Counted from the stretch's first letter, positions 33,744-42,995 are shown. The stretch: 64,000 nucleotides of DNA from Candidatus Gastranaerophilales bacterium (GCA_910587245.1 CAJULX010000003.1:31443-95442), one strand, 5' to 3'. Program-made: numbers and translations. The notes: generated by a model not told the origin, from the letters alone.

Positions 33744-35672
33744 ATGATTTTATATATTTTAAGCATAATTACAGTTCTTGCCGCATGGTTTTTTCTTATG
33801 CCGAAGGCTGTTACGGCACTATTTACAGGATATCCGATAGTAAAAACTCTGTATACGGACGGAATTTTTAAAGATATACAATTTGTTCTTGACCCTTTGA
33901 GTGCATTCTTTACGATAATTATCCTTGTAATGGGGCTTTTGGCTTTAATTTATTCTAAAGGATATTTAAAACCGTATACAGAAAAAGGCAAAAGCGTAAC
34001 TTCGCATTATATTTTCTTTTTAGCGCTTTTCATTTCAATGATAGGCGTTGTAACCTGCCAAAATGCTTTATTTTTCCTTATTATCTGGGAAATAATGTCG
34101 TTATCTTCATTTTTCCTTGTAATATTTGAAAATGATAAAAAGGAAGTATTGAATGCAGGGGTAAAATACCTTATTTTTATGCATATTTCGGTACTTTTTT
34201 TAATTATAGCTTTTGCAATTTTGTCAATTAAAGCAGGAAGCTACGATTTCAGCACATTTGCACAGGTTTTAAAAGAAAATAACACCTTTGCGGATGTTAT
34301 ATTTATGTTATTTTTTATAGGATTCGGCATAAAAGCAGGTTTTGTCCCTTTTCACAACTGGCTTCCGGAAGCACACCCCGTTGCACCGAGCCATATAAGC
34401 GCTATTATGTCAGGCGTTATGATAAAAACAGGGATTTACGGAATTTTAAGAATTTTATCTTTAACAGGCACTCCTTCAAAATTTATTGCTTATTTTGTTT
34501 TAATAATATCTGTTATTTCAGCCATTTACGGTATTTTATACGCAATAAGCCAGCCTGATATTAAAAAAATGCTTGCATACTCTTCAATTGAAAATATCGG
34601 CATAATAGGGATAGGGCTTGGAGTCGGAATGCTCGGGCTTGTTCATAATCAGCCTATAGTAGCATTTTTAGGATTTATCGGATGTATATTCCATATATTA
34701 AACCACTCAATATTTAAAAACCTGCTGTTTTTCGGCGCGGGAGCCGTATATTTAAAAACTCATACAAAAAATATGGAGCTTCTTGGCGGATTAATTAAAA
34801 AAATGCCTAAAACAGGGGCTCTGTTTTTAATCGGTGCTCTTGCAATATGCGCACTGCCGCCGTTTAACGGATTTATCGGCGAATTTTTAATATATTTCGG
34901 AATGTTAAAAGGGCTCTCAATTAACAGCTTTTTTAATTTCCTTATTTTGATATCCGCTTTCTCAGGGCTTGCATTTGTGGGTACAATGGCGCTTTTATGC
35001 TTTACAAAGGCTTTCAGCGTAACATTTTTAGGACACGAAAGAAGCGAAAAAACCGAAAATACAAGCGAAGTTTCCAAAACAATGATTATCTCAATGGGAA
35101 TTTTAGCCTCGTTTGCTTTATTGATAGGGATTTTCCCCGAATTATTTTTTGAAATATTGATAATGCCTGTTGAAACTTTAATGGATTTAAACGGCATTAC
35201 AGGGGTGGAGGAACCTCTTGCAATCATTCAAATTATTGCAATGAGCGCACTTTTGATGTTATTTATCGTAACTTTACTTATGTATATTAAAAGATATTCA
35301 AATAAAAAAACGGAAACCGCACCCACATGGGGCTGCGGATACGATAGAGAACTTCCGCATGCGCAATACACCGGTTCATCTTATGCAAGCCCTTTCTTAT
35401 CAATGTTAAAACCTTTATTTAAAAAGATTTTTGATATTGAAAAACCGAGAAAATTATTCCCGAAATCCGCTCATTTCAGTTTAAAAATTGAAGATATTGA
35501 AGAAGCTTACGTTATAAATCCTCTTTTAAAATTTGATGAGTGGTTTTTATCAAAATTTGAAAAATTACAAAACGGCAATCTGCAGGATTATTTAAAATAC
35601 GGTTTAATTTTCCTTATTATTGCAATTATCGGAAGTTTCTTTTCATGGAGCTTTACGGGCGGAGGTTTTTAA
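33744..35672 (+). CDS. hyfB: Hydrogenase-4/NuoL-like membrane subunit (Ehr complex)
   Basis: 642-residue antiporter-like subunit (Hyf/HycC, MrpA/NuoL superfamily) with about fourteen helices. Key features are the FVPFHNWLPEAHPVAPSHIS segment, the lysine/glutamate-bearing helices (KKMLAYSSIENIG) and the HyfB-type C-terminal TWGCGYDRELPHAQYTGSSY. It probably forms an ion channel driven by the redox module. First gene of a six-gene operon. I use the Hyf name for homology only: the large subunit of this complex lacks the nickel-iron site. Confidence 0.88.
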   Translation: MILYILSIITVLAAWFFLMPKAVTALFTGYPIVKTLYTDGIFKDIQFVLDPLSAFFTIIILVMGLLALIYSKGYLKPYTEKGKSVTSHYIFFLALFISMIGVVTCQNALFFLIIWEIMSLSSFFLVIFENDKKEVLNAGVKYLIFMHISVLFLIIAFAILSIKAGSYDFSTFAQVLKENNTFADVIFMLFFIGFGIKAGFVPFHNWLPEAHPVAPSHISAIMSGVMIKTGIYGILRILSLTGTPSKFIAYFVLIISVISAIYGILYAISQPDIKKMLAYSSIENIGIIGIGLGVGMLGLVHNQPIVAFLGFIGCIFHILNHSIFKNLLFFGAGAVYLKTHTKNMELLGGLIKKMPKTGALFLIGALAICALPPFNGFIGEFLIYFGMLKGLSINSFFNFLILISAFSGLAFVGTMALLCFTKAFSVTFLGHERSEKTENTSEVSKTMIISMGILASFALLIGIFPELFFEILIMPVETLMDLNGITGVEEPLAIIQIIAMSALLMLFIVTLLMYIKRYSNKKTETAPTWGCGYDRELPHAQYTGSSYASPFLSMLKPLFKKIFDIEKPRKLFPKSAHFSLKIEDIEEAYVINPLLKFDEWFLSKFEKLQNGNLQDYLKYGLIFLIIAIIGSFFSWSFTGGGF

Positions 35673-35674
35673 CT

Positions 35675-36592
35675 ATGAAGGGATTTATAATTTTATCAAA
35701 CATAATTGCAGTAATGCTTCTGCCGTTTTTGATGACAGGCATAATAAGAAAAACAAAAGCCTTTTGGGGCGGGAGATACGGTGCAAGCATTTTTCAGCCT
35801 TTATATGATTTTATAAAATTAATCAAAAAAGATTTTGTGGTAAGCAATACAACATCAGCTGTTTTCAGGCTTACCCCTTTAATATCGTTTGCAGCTGTAA
35901 TTACAGCGGCACTTTTTATACCTTTAATTTCAGGAAATGCGATTATTGATATCTCGGCAGGGCTTATTGTTTTTGCCTATCTTCTTGCTTTAGGAAAATT
36001 TTTCTCCTGCATAGGGGCAATGGATACGGGCTCAAGCTTTGAAGGAATGGGAACATCAAGAGAAGCCTGTTTTACATCAATAGTTGAGCCTGCATTTTTT
36101 ATAATAATGGGCTCTGTTATGGCATTAAGCGGAAATTACACATTTGAAAGCTTATCAAAAATAACTGAAAATGCAGGAAGCTACGGGGTTTTAATAATAA
36201 TCTTTGCGGTGCTTGCGCTGTTTTTAATGGTATTAATTGAAGGGTGCAGGGTGCCTGTGGATGACCCTGCAACACACCTTGAACTTACTATGATACATGA
36301 AGTTATGATACTTGATAATTCAGGGTTTGATTTAGCACTTATAAGCTGGGCTGCAGGAATTAAGATGCTTTTAATAACATCATTAATTGCAAAAATTATA
36401 ATTCCCGCAGGCAGCCCGCTTTACGCTTTATACTATTTGGCTGTGGTGCTTCTGGTATCCGTAATTATAGGAACGGTGGAATCAAGCATGGCGCGTATCA
36501 GGATGTCGCATGTTTTTGAATTTATATTTATTATGAGCTCTTTTGCGCTTATTGTTATGTCACTTACCGCAGCTAGAGTTTTTGGAGGTTAG
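35675..36592 (+). CDS. hyfC: Hydrogenase-4/NuoH-like membrane subunit
   Basis: 305-residue NuoH/HycD/HyfC-type subunit that connects the redox module to the membrane arm. Eight hydrophobic segments. The quinone-module-facing stretches are readable: RYGASIFQPLYDFIKLIKKD and the VPVDDPATHLELTMIHE loop with conserved acidic residues. I take the ATG at 35675, 2 bases after the hyfB stop, with a GGAGG over the stop region, rather than an ATG 30 bases upstream inside hyfB. Confidence 0.88.
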   Translation: MKGFIILSNIIAVMLLPFLMTGIIRKTKAFWGGRYGASIFQPLYDFIKLIKKDFVVSNTTSAVFRLTPLISFAAVITAALFIPLISGNAIIDISAGLIVFAYLLALGKFFSCIGAMDTGSSFEGMGTSREACFTSIVEPAFFIIMGSVMALSGNYTFESLSKITENAGSYGVLIIIFAVLALFLMVLIEGCRVPVDDPATHLELTMIHEVMILDNSGFDLALISWAAGIKMLLITSLIAKIIIPAGSPLYALYYLAVVLLVSVIIGTVESSMARIRMSHVFEFIFIMSSFALIVMSLTAARVFGG

Positions 36593-36596
36593 ACTT

Positions 36597-37235
36597 TTGG
36601 AAAACGGTTTTGTAATACTTTTCGGCTTATCAATGCTGTATTTGTCTGCAACATCAAGGATAATCTCCCACATAAGAATTTTAATAATTCAGGGGATATT
36701 ACTGTTTTTAATATGCCTTCTCGGGTATAAAAACACGCCGCTTCTTGATATTGCATTTTTAATAATAGAAACGCTTGCAGTAAAAGCAATTGTTATCCCC
36801 TGGTTTTTATACAAAATTTTAAAGAAAACCAACACAAACAGGGATGATGAAGCTAATATTCCGCATTTTTACTGTCTTGTTATTTCAAGTATGGTGCTTT
36901 TAGCGGGGTTTTTGGCTTCAAACTGTATGACGGGGATGAAAAACATTGCGCCTTTATATTTCGGAATATCCGCAAGCGTTATTGTTATCAGTTTATGGCT
37001 TATTACAATCAAACATAAAATCGTTTCAAACGTTATAGAATTTATTACGATGGAAAACGGAATATTTCTTTTGTCGCTTTCAGTAGCATCTGAAATGCCT
37101 GTTCTTGTAAATCTCGGCGTACTTTTGGATGTGTTTATTGCAGTATACATTCTGGGGCTTTTTGTAAGGGAAATTAACAAAGAATTTAAAGATCTTGAGG
37201 TTTCCCATCTATCTGAACTTAAGGATTATGAATAA
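36597..37235 (+). CDS. hyfE: Hydrogenase-4 HyfE-like membrane subunit
   Basis: 212-residue protein with six to seven helices, of the HyfE/NuoK-like type. It begins LENGFVILFGLSMLY read from a TTG at 36597. GGAGG (36584-36588) lies 8 bases before it, and the previous gene ends at 36592, so the TTG start is well supported over any internal ATG. The ENGIFLLSL segment carries a buried glutamate as in NuoK. Overlaps the next gene by one base. Confidence 0.82.
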   Translation: MENGFVILFGLSMLYLSATSRIISHIRILIIQGILLFLICLLGYKNTPLLDIAFLIIETLAVKAIVIPWFLYKILKKTNTNRDDEANIPHFYCLVISSMVLLAGFLASNCMTGMKNIAPLYFGISASVIVISLWLITIKHKIVSNVIEFITMENGIFLLSLSVASEMPVLVNLGVLLDVFIAVYILGLFVREINKEFKDLEVSHLSELKDYE

Positions 37236-38671
37236 TGATAAATTTATTAATGATATTTCCTATAATTGCAGGAATCTTGATGCTTTTAATCAGGCATAGA
37301 GGATTCAGCAAATTTTTATTAAATGTTTATGCAATTTTACATTTTATAATCTCATCTTCCCTTGTATTTAACATTGTAAATGAACCGCAGGGAAGCTATT
37401 TTGCAATTGACGGAGTTAATAAAATTTTCCTTATTATCCTATCATTCGTATTTTTAATGGTAACTATTTATAATAACGGCTATTCAAAGCATATAAACGC
37501 TTCAAACAAAAAAATGAATCATTATTTTATTATGATTACGGCATTTGTTTTTGCAATGACGGGGGCAATTTTAAGCACAGATTTAGGAATAGCCTGGATT
37601 CTTGTTGAAGGAACAACGCTTACAAGCGCTTATTTAATTTATTTTAACAGAACAAAAAGCTCTATTGAAGCGGCATGGAAATATGTTTTTATATGTTCAA
37701 TAGGGATTGCACTTGCATTCATCGGCATTATATTTTTAAACATATCATCGGATTTAAACACTTTAAACTTTGCACAGCTTCTGGAAAACACTTCAGGCGG
37801 TGAATTTAATACATTCTGGCTGAAATTAAGCTTTGTATTTATACTGTTCGGATTTGGAACAAAAATGGGACTTGCACCTGCGCATTTCTGGCTTCCCGAT
37901 GCACACTCCGAATCTCCTTCGCCGATTTCCGCCCTGCTTTCCGCTACCCTTTTAAATTCAGCTTATCTTGTAATCTTGAGAGTATTTAATATACTTTGTG
38001 CCGCAGGAGACAGTTTTTACGGCAGAATAATGCTTCTTATAATGGGCTTTTTATCATTATTTGTAACGGCAGTATTTTTATATCACATTAAAAATTACAA
38101 AAGAATGCTTGCCTATTCATCCATTGAAAATATGGGTATTTTATCAATAGGAACGGCTCTTTTGGGCGCAGCACATTATGCCGTTATTTTACATTTAATA
38201 GGGCATTCTCTCGCAAAGGCTTCGTTTTTCTTAACATCGGGAAATGTACTTGAACTTTATGAAACAAAAAGAATAAAACAGGTTTCAGGGCTTATGAGCG
38301 TAGATAAAAAAACAGGCTGGCTCTGGATTTTATCTTTGCTTGGAATTTGCGCCTTCCCGACATCTATTCTTTTTATAAGCGAGTTTTTGATAATAAAAAC
38401 AATGATTTCGGACGGTCATTATTTAATGTGCATTTTATTTGCACTTCTTTTAACGGTGATATTATACGGAATGGCAAAAGTGGTATTAAAAATGACATTT
38501 GGAACATTAAGCGAAGAAAAACAGGAAATAATAAAAGAAAACAGAAACAAAATAACAGTTTCAATGTATATTCCGCAGGTTATAATGCTTACCGTTGTAT
38601 TTATCTTAGGAATTTATATTCCTCCTGTTTTGAATGAAATTATTAAAGCAGCCGCAGGCTTTTTAGGATAA
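37235..38671 (+). CDS. hyfF: Hydrogenase-4 HyfF/NuoN-like membrane subunit
   Basis: 478-residue second antiporter-like subunit (HyfF type) with about fourteen helices. LAPAHFWLPDAHSESPSPIS and the KRMLAYSSIENMGILSIG helix match the family and hold the conserved lysine and glutamate. Together with the hyfB product this gives two ion-translocating channels. The start is coupled to hyfE (one-base overlap) and the next gene follows after 4 bases. Confidence 0.87.
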   Translation: MINLLMIFPIIAGILMLLIRHRGFSKFLLNVYAILHFIISSSLVFNIVNEPQGSYFAIDGVNKIFLIILSFVFLMVTIYNNGYSKHINASNKKMNHYFIMITAFVFAMTGAILSTDLGIAWILVEGTTLTSAYLIYFNRTKSSIEAAWKYVFICSIGIALAFIGIIFLNISSDLNTLNFAQLLENTSGGEFNTFWLKLSFVFILFGFGTKMGLAPAHFWLPDAHSESPSPISALLSATLLNSAYLVILRVFNILCAAGDSFYGRIMLLIMGFLSLFVTAVFLYHIKNYKRMLAYSSIENMGILSIGTALLGAAHYAVILHLIGHSLAKASFFLTSGNVLELYETKRIKQVSGLMSVDKKTGWLWILSLLGICAFPTSILFISEFLIIKTMISDGHYLMCILFALLLTVILYGMAKVVLKMTFGTLSEEKQEIIKENRNKITVSMYIPQVIMLTVVFILGIYIPPVLNEIIKAAAGFLG

Positions 38672-38675
38672 AGAT

Positions 38676-40157
38676 ATGAATTGGATTAAAATAAAAAATA
38701 ACGAAAAAATAAATTTAAACGATATTCCGACACTTGATATCGACGATTTAAGGACCGAAATTATAAGCTTTGTAAGCGTTGATAAAATGCGCCCTCTGGC
38801 ATTTTTCGGCAAAGACTGGGGCAGGGGGCAGGTTAAGCTTTTTACGGTTCTTGGGGATGATAAAGGTTTACTTTATGTGACTTCATCACTTTTTAAAGCG
38901 GGAATTAGAAGCTATGAGAGCATTACACAGGTTATTCCTTCGTTTCATATTTTTGAGAGAGAATTTTTCGAAGAATTTCATATTGAACCCCTTAATCATC
39001 CGTGGCTGAAGCCTTTAAGAAAAAATCAGGATAAATATCCTTTCTTTAAAATGGAAGGAGATGAAATTCACGAGGTTGCGGTAGGGCCAATCCATGCAGG
39101 GGTAATAGAACCGGGGCATTTCAGGTTTATGTGCAACGGGGAGAGTGTTTATCATCTTGAAATTGCTCTGGGGTATCAGCATAAGGGGGTTGAAGGACTT
39201 ATGGTGCAAAACCCCTCAAATCAGCTTATAGAATCCGTTGCAGGAGATAGCGTCATAGCATACAGTTTAGCTTATTCAAACGTAATGGAAGCAATAAAAG
39301 GAATTTCCGTTTCAAATAAAGCACAATTAATAAGAAAAATGGCGCTTGAAATGGAAAGAGCCGCAATTCATATAGGTGATTTAGGGGCAATAGCGGGGGA
39401 TATAGCATATTTAATGGGTGCATCCGTTTTTGGCGCAACCCGTACCCTTGTAATTAACACTATGCTTGAATTTTCAGGAAGCAGATTTGGAAGGGGATTG
39501 TTAACCCTCGGCGGAGTAAATTTTGACATAGATGATGAAAAAATTGAGCGTGCTCTTAAAACCTTAAACAAAGTGGAAACAGATGTTTCCAGAATGGTAA
39601 AAACAATGCTGAAAAATTCTACCGTTATGTCAAGGCTTGAAAAAACAGGTACGGTAAGCACCGAACGTGCATTGGAAGCAGGGCTTGCCGGAATGGCTGC
39701 AAGGGCATCAGGAGTAAATATTGATTCCAGATTTGATTATCCTGACAGATGGATAAAAGAACTTGGACTTAAAAAAGAAGAATTTAACGGAACGGGTGAT
39801 GTAAATTCAAGATTTTGTCTGAGATATAAAGAAATAATCGAATCAATTTCAATAATAAGAAAAATCTTTAAAAAACTTAAAGAATATAAAAATGAACCCG
39901 TAAATTCAGGATATGAAGTTTTAAATAAGGAAAATTCAAAGGATGCCTTTGTTGTATCCGTTGTTGAAGGCTGGAGAGGAGAAATCGTTCATATAGGGAT
40001 GAGCGATAACAACGGCGCTTTAAGCAGATATAAAATCAAAGACCCTTCATTTAACAACTGGTATGGGTTGGCACTTGCCGTCAGAAACAACGGGGTTTCT
40101 GATTTTCCTTTATGCAATAAGAGCTTTAACCTATCATATTCAGGATGCGACCTATAG
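38676..40157 (+). CDS. hyfG: Hydrogenase-related large subunit lacking Ni-Fe ligands (Ehr)
   Basis: 493-residue fusion of a NuoC-like domain (about 20-125) and a NuoD/HycE-like domain (about 135-493), as in HycE/HyfG. In true group 4 hydrogenases the NuoD-like part has RxCGxxC near its start and DPCxxC at its end. Here the first site reads ESVAGDSV (186-193) and the last SFNLSYSGCDL (483-493), where Ser487 and Gly490 stand at the two Cys positions. All four nickel ligands are missing, and no C-terminal peptide for maturation remains. This matches energy-converting hydrogenase-related (Ehr) complexes. Its substrate is unknown. Confidence 0.85.
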   Translation: MNWIKIKNNEKINLNDIPTLDIDDLRTEIISFVSVDKMRPLAFFGKDWGRGQVKLFTVLGDDKGLLYVTSSLFKAGIRSYESITQVIPSFHIFEREFFEEFHIEPLNHPWLKPLRKNQDKYPFFKMEGDEIHEVAVGPIHAGVIEPGHFRFMCNGESVYHLEIALGYQHKGVEGLMVQNPSNQLIESVAGDSVIAYSLAYSNVMEAIKGISVSNKAQLIRKMALEMERAAIHIGDLGAIAGDIAYLMGASVFGATRTLVINTMLEFSGSRFGRGLLTLGGVNFDIDDEKIERALKTLNKVETDVSRMVKTMLKNSTVMSRLEKTGTVSTERALEAGLAGMAARASGVNIDSRFDYPDRWIKELGLKKEEFNGTGDVNSRFCLRYKEIIESISIIRKIFKKLKEYKNEPVNSGYEVLNKENSKDAFVVSVVEGWRGEIVHIGMSDNNGALSRYKIKDPSFNNWYGLALAVRNNGVSDFPLCNKSFNLSYSGCDL

Positions 40158-40172
40158 AATAAGGATGAAAAG

Positions 40173-40952
40173 ATGTTTGATACACTAAAATCAAGAATAT
40201 TTCAAGGAAACCAATTTATAAAAGATATTGAAAATGCCCCGATGAGAGAGCAATTTCGCGGGTTTCCCGTTTTAAAAAATTCAAACTGCGATAACTGTAA
40301 AAAATGTCTTAATATATGTCCTGCAGGCGCTTTAAGCCTTAATCCCCTAAAAATTGATATGGGAAAATGCACATTCTGCGGCATGTGCAAAAATGTCTGC
40401 GAAAGAAACGCAATTAATTTTTCAAATTTTTACAAATTATCCGCAACGGATAAAAACAGTCTTGTGATTGATGAAAATATAACCGCACAGGATTTTTATA
40501 AAACTGCGGTTGAGGTCAAAAAAGAAATTGCATCAATGTTTTCAAAATCTTTAAAATTAAGACAGGTATCGGCAGGAGGCTGCAACGGCTGTGAAATGGA
40601 ATTAAACGCGTGTTCAAACGTTAATTTTGATATGGGAAGATTCGGGATAGATTTTGTAGCTTCACCCCGCCATGCAGACGGAATTGTTATCACAGGCCCT
40701 GTAACAAAAAATATGGCATATGCACTGGAAGACTGCTACAAGGCAACTCCGAACCCAAAAATTGTGATATTGTGCGGGGCGTGTGCCATTTCAGGCGGAG
40801 TATATCAAAATTCGGATGAAATTGACAGAAGCTTTTTAGAAAAATATAAGGTTGATTTATATATCCCGGGCTGCCCTGTTCACCCTTTAACATTCATAAA
40901 CGGAATTTTAGATTTCATAAGAGAAAGAAAAAGCTCTTTATTTAACAAGTAA
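40173..40952 (+). CDS. hyfI: Fused ferredoxin and NuoB-like small subunit (Ehr complex)
   Basis: 259-residue fusion of a HycF/HyfH-like ferredoxin and a HycG/HyfI/NuoB-like subunit. Two 4Fe-4S motifs use Cys39/42/45/49 and Cys66/69/72/76. The cluster proximal to the large subunit has Cys137 and Cys140 in GGCNGCE, Cys204 in CGACAISGG and Cys234 in IPGCPVHP. An electron path from soluble ferredoxin is therefore intact although the large subunit has lost its metal. Its 3' end overlaps the convergent ATP-grasp gene by 15 bases. Confidence 0.87.
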   Translation: MFDTLKSRIFQGNQFIKDIENAPMREQFRGFPVLKNSNCDNCKKCLNICPAGALSLNPLKIDMGKCTFCGMCKNVCERNAINFSNFYKLSATDKNSLVIDENITAQDFYKTAVEVKKEIASMFSKSLKLRQVSAGGCNGCEMELNACSNVNFDMGRFGIDFVASPRHADGIVITGPVTKNMAYALEDCYKATPNPKIVILCGACAISGGVYQNSDEIDRSFLEKYKVDLYIPGCPVHPLTFINGILDFIRERKSSLFNK

Positions 40953-41837
40953 TTCAATCAGGCTTTCTGTTACAGGATATTTTGTAACCTCTTCAAAATA
41001 AATAAACATAGGAGCAGGATTAGCCTCTATAAATACATATTCACCTTCATTACTTTTTCTTATATCAATCCCTGAATATGCAAGATTTAAAATATTAAGC
41101 ACTTTTTTACAATTATTTTCAATATCTTGAGGTAATTTAACAGGGAGATGTTTCGGGTTATTATCTGCCCTGAAATCAACAGTTTTTGCCTGAATTTCGG
41201 CAGGGAATATTTTATCTCCCATAGCATAAACTCTTATATCAACCCCGTCAATACATTCCTGCAGCTGCACAGGAGATATTTTGAGTTTTTTAAGATTATC
41301 TTTTGTAAGGTCACTTTCTGTAAGCTTTTTAGTATATGCACCACCAAGAACAGGCTTAAATATAACATTTCTGTTATTGTTTTCCCAAAATTCAACAAGG
41401 GCATCGGCATCATTTGTTACAAAAGTTTTTGGCACCCTTATACCATTTTTTGCCATAATATCGAGTTGATAAATTTTTGTTTTGTGAAGCTCGATTGCTT
41501 TAAATGAATTTACCAGATTGCATTCAAGCGACATAAATAAGCTGTTTAGAGCGGAAATTCTTTCACGAAGCACCATTTTTGCAGTATAGCTGTCTTCAAC
41601 TTTTGCTTCGTTAAACCCGTAAAACCACCGCCAGTATACGCCCTTTATAACTTCAATAGGAATGGTTTTTTCATTAATCTTTATAAAGCCTTCTTTGGAA
41701 TTTGGCATAAATCCCAAAGAAATATTATCAGGGTACTGCCTTGAATCAAAATACTCCGCTTCATATCCTCTTGATACAAGGGCATCATAAACATATTTTG
41801 AGTGGGTTTCTTCTTCGGAACCTATTATTAAAATCAT
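40938..41837 (-). CDS. RimK/MvdD-like ATP-grasp ligase (probable graspetide ligase)
   Basis: 299-residue ATP-grasp enzyme. An N-terminal pre-ATP-grasp domain (about 1-105) ends with acidic-patch helices; the FDSRQYPDN segment at about 30-38 resembles the 'FDTDRFP' of microviridin ligases. The ATP site has Lys161 in FKPVLGGAYTKK, Arg202 and the metal-binding Asp258, Glu271 and Asn273 (SGIDIR, FIEANPAP). It fits enzymes that join Asp/Glu side chains of a peptide to Thr/Ser or Lys. It is divergent from a repeat protein with TTLALGEEGG motifs, which I take as substrate. A glutathione- or glutamate-ligase role cannot be excluded from this gene alone. Confidence 0.82.
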   Translation of the reverse strand: MILIIGSEEETHSKYVYDALVSRGYEAEYFDSRQYPDNISLGFMPNSKEGFIKINEKTIPIEVIKGVYWRWFYGFNEAKVEDSYTAKMVLRERISALNSLFMSLECNLVNSFKAIELHKTKIYQLDIMAKNGIRVPKTFVTNDADALVEFWENNNRNVIFKPVLGGAYTKKLTESDLTKDNLKKLKISPVQLQECIDGVDIRVYAMGDKIFPAEIQAKTVDFRADNNPKHLPVKLPQDIENNCKKVLNILNLAYSGIDIRKSNEGEYVFIEANPAPMFIYFEEVTKYPVTESLIELLVK

Positions 41838-41962
41838 ACCGGAATTATAACAAATATTACGAAATATTACAAATAATAAACATGTGCTCTTTAAAATCTA
41901 AAGATAATTTTTCAATATCCGATATATAGGTTAAATATTTATACCTTTCAAAAGGAGTTAAG
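41838..41962. promoter_or_regulatory. Divergent intergenic region of the graspetide pair
   Basis: This 125-base AT-rich region must hold the promoters of both the ATP-grasp gene and the repeat protein. I see a strong ribosome site (AAAAGGAGTTAAG) before the repeat protein at 41963 and a short inverted repeat (AGGT and ACCT around an AT-rich centre, about 41927-41946). The exact promoters cannot be fixed by reading. Confidence 0.4.
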
Positions 41963-42991
41963 ATGGAATCAAAAAACATTACTGAAAAGACGTTCATCGA
42001 TTTTTTAAAACCGGAAACATTTAAACAAGGACAAGTTTCAACAATGGCGGTGGGCGAGGAGGGTGGTGAAAAATTTGAAACTTTATTTCCAAAAAACAAC
42101 ACTGAAATTATTGATGTATCTTCAGAAAAAGATTATTACTATACTACAACAGCCATGAACGAAAATGGCGGGAAATTTGACACATTATTTCCAGAACCTA
42201 AAAACGATTTTGATTTTGAAGTAGATTTAAATGATCCAAATGCTTGGTATAATCCAATTCTAAAAGATGAACACCGGTTATCATGTGCCGTAGGTATTAA
42301 CCCTGAAGGCGGCGGCTATCTTGATGATATCATAGGAATCGGAAAAACTAAACCCATATATAATGATGACACAGCTACTACACTCGCTCTTGGTGAAGAA
42401 GGCGGTACAGATATTGGAGACATTGAAATTATCGGCAGACCAAAACCCATAAATCCTATTCAGATTGAAATTGAACCTGAAAAAAAATCAGCTGCAGAAA
42501 AACTGAATGAGGTTAAGGATCAAATAATAGAATTTGCTAAAGCAAATCCACGTCCAAATCCGGATAAAATGACTATACCTACTAATGACGTAATAGATGT
42601 TCAGGCTTTTTTAAAAGAGGTTCAAAGTCTTTTAAATAAAAACTATCCTAACCGTTTTAAGGCAGAAATCACTAACAATAATGTTAAAAATAAAGAAAGT
42701 AATGAAACTTCTAAAATAAGAAAAAATATTGAAATAAAACCAACAAAAAGAAAGAAAAACAAAAAAATAAAAGCTGGAAAAATTAAACATCAAGCATTAA
42801 ATAAGTTTTATTGGAACTATATTGGTGGTTTACGAAAACAATTTAAACAATCAGACAAAGATTTGAGTTATGCAACAAACTATCAAAAAATATCGGAAGA
42901 TGAGCTTGAATTGTTAAAAAAAGACCCGTTATACGGTCGAAGGCTTAGTGATTATCCAGACATGGATCCAGATTTTAATATAACATTTTAA
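41963..42991 (+). CDS. Probable large graspetide precursor with four core repeats
   Basis: 342-residue hydrophilic protein without signal peptide. Four related segments occur in the first half: STMAVGEEGGEKFETLFP (26-43), TTAMNENGGKFDTLFP (62-77), SCAVGINPEGGGYLDDIIG (107-125) and TTLALGEEGGTDIGDIEIIG (139-158). The TTxxxxEE form of repeats 1 and 4 matches the ring-forming core of plesiocin-type graspetides. A leader-like FIDFLKPETF lies at 11-20. The second half (about 170-342) is Lys-rich and unrelated to known precursors. It has its own terminator. A structural repeat protein is the alternative. Confidence 0.7.
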   Translation: MESKNITEKTFIDFLKPETFKQGQVSTMAVGEEGGEKFETLFPKNNTEIIDVSSEKDYYYTTTAMNENGGKFDTLFPEPKNDFDFEVDLNDPNAWYNPILKDEHRLSCAVGINPEGGGYLDDIIGIGKTKPIYNDDTATTLALGEEGGTDIGDIEIIGRPKPINPIQIEIEPEKKSAAEKLNEVKDQIIEFAKANPRPNPDKMTIPTNDVIDVQAFLKEVQSLLNKNYPNRFKAEITNNNVKNKESNETSKIRKNIEIKPTKRKKNKKIKAGKIKHQALNKFYWNYIGGLRKQFKQSDKDLSYATNYQKISEDELELLKKDPLYGRRLSDYPDMDPDFNITF

Positions 42992-42995
42992 AATA

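Noticed and set aside
33744..40952. Functional group 4 [NiFe]-hydrogenase
   Set aside because: The large subunit lacks all four Cys ligands at both conserved sites, and no maturation genes are nearby, so I call it hydrogenase-related instead.
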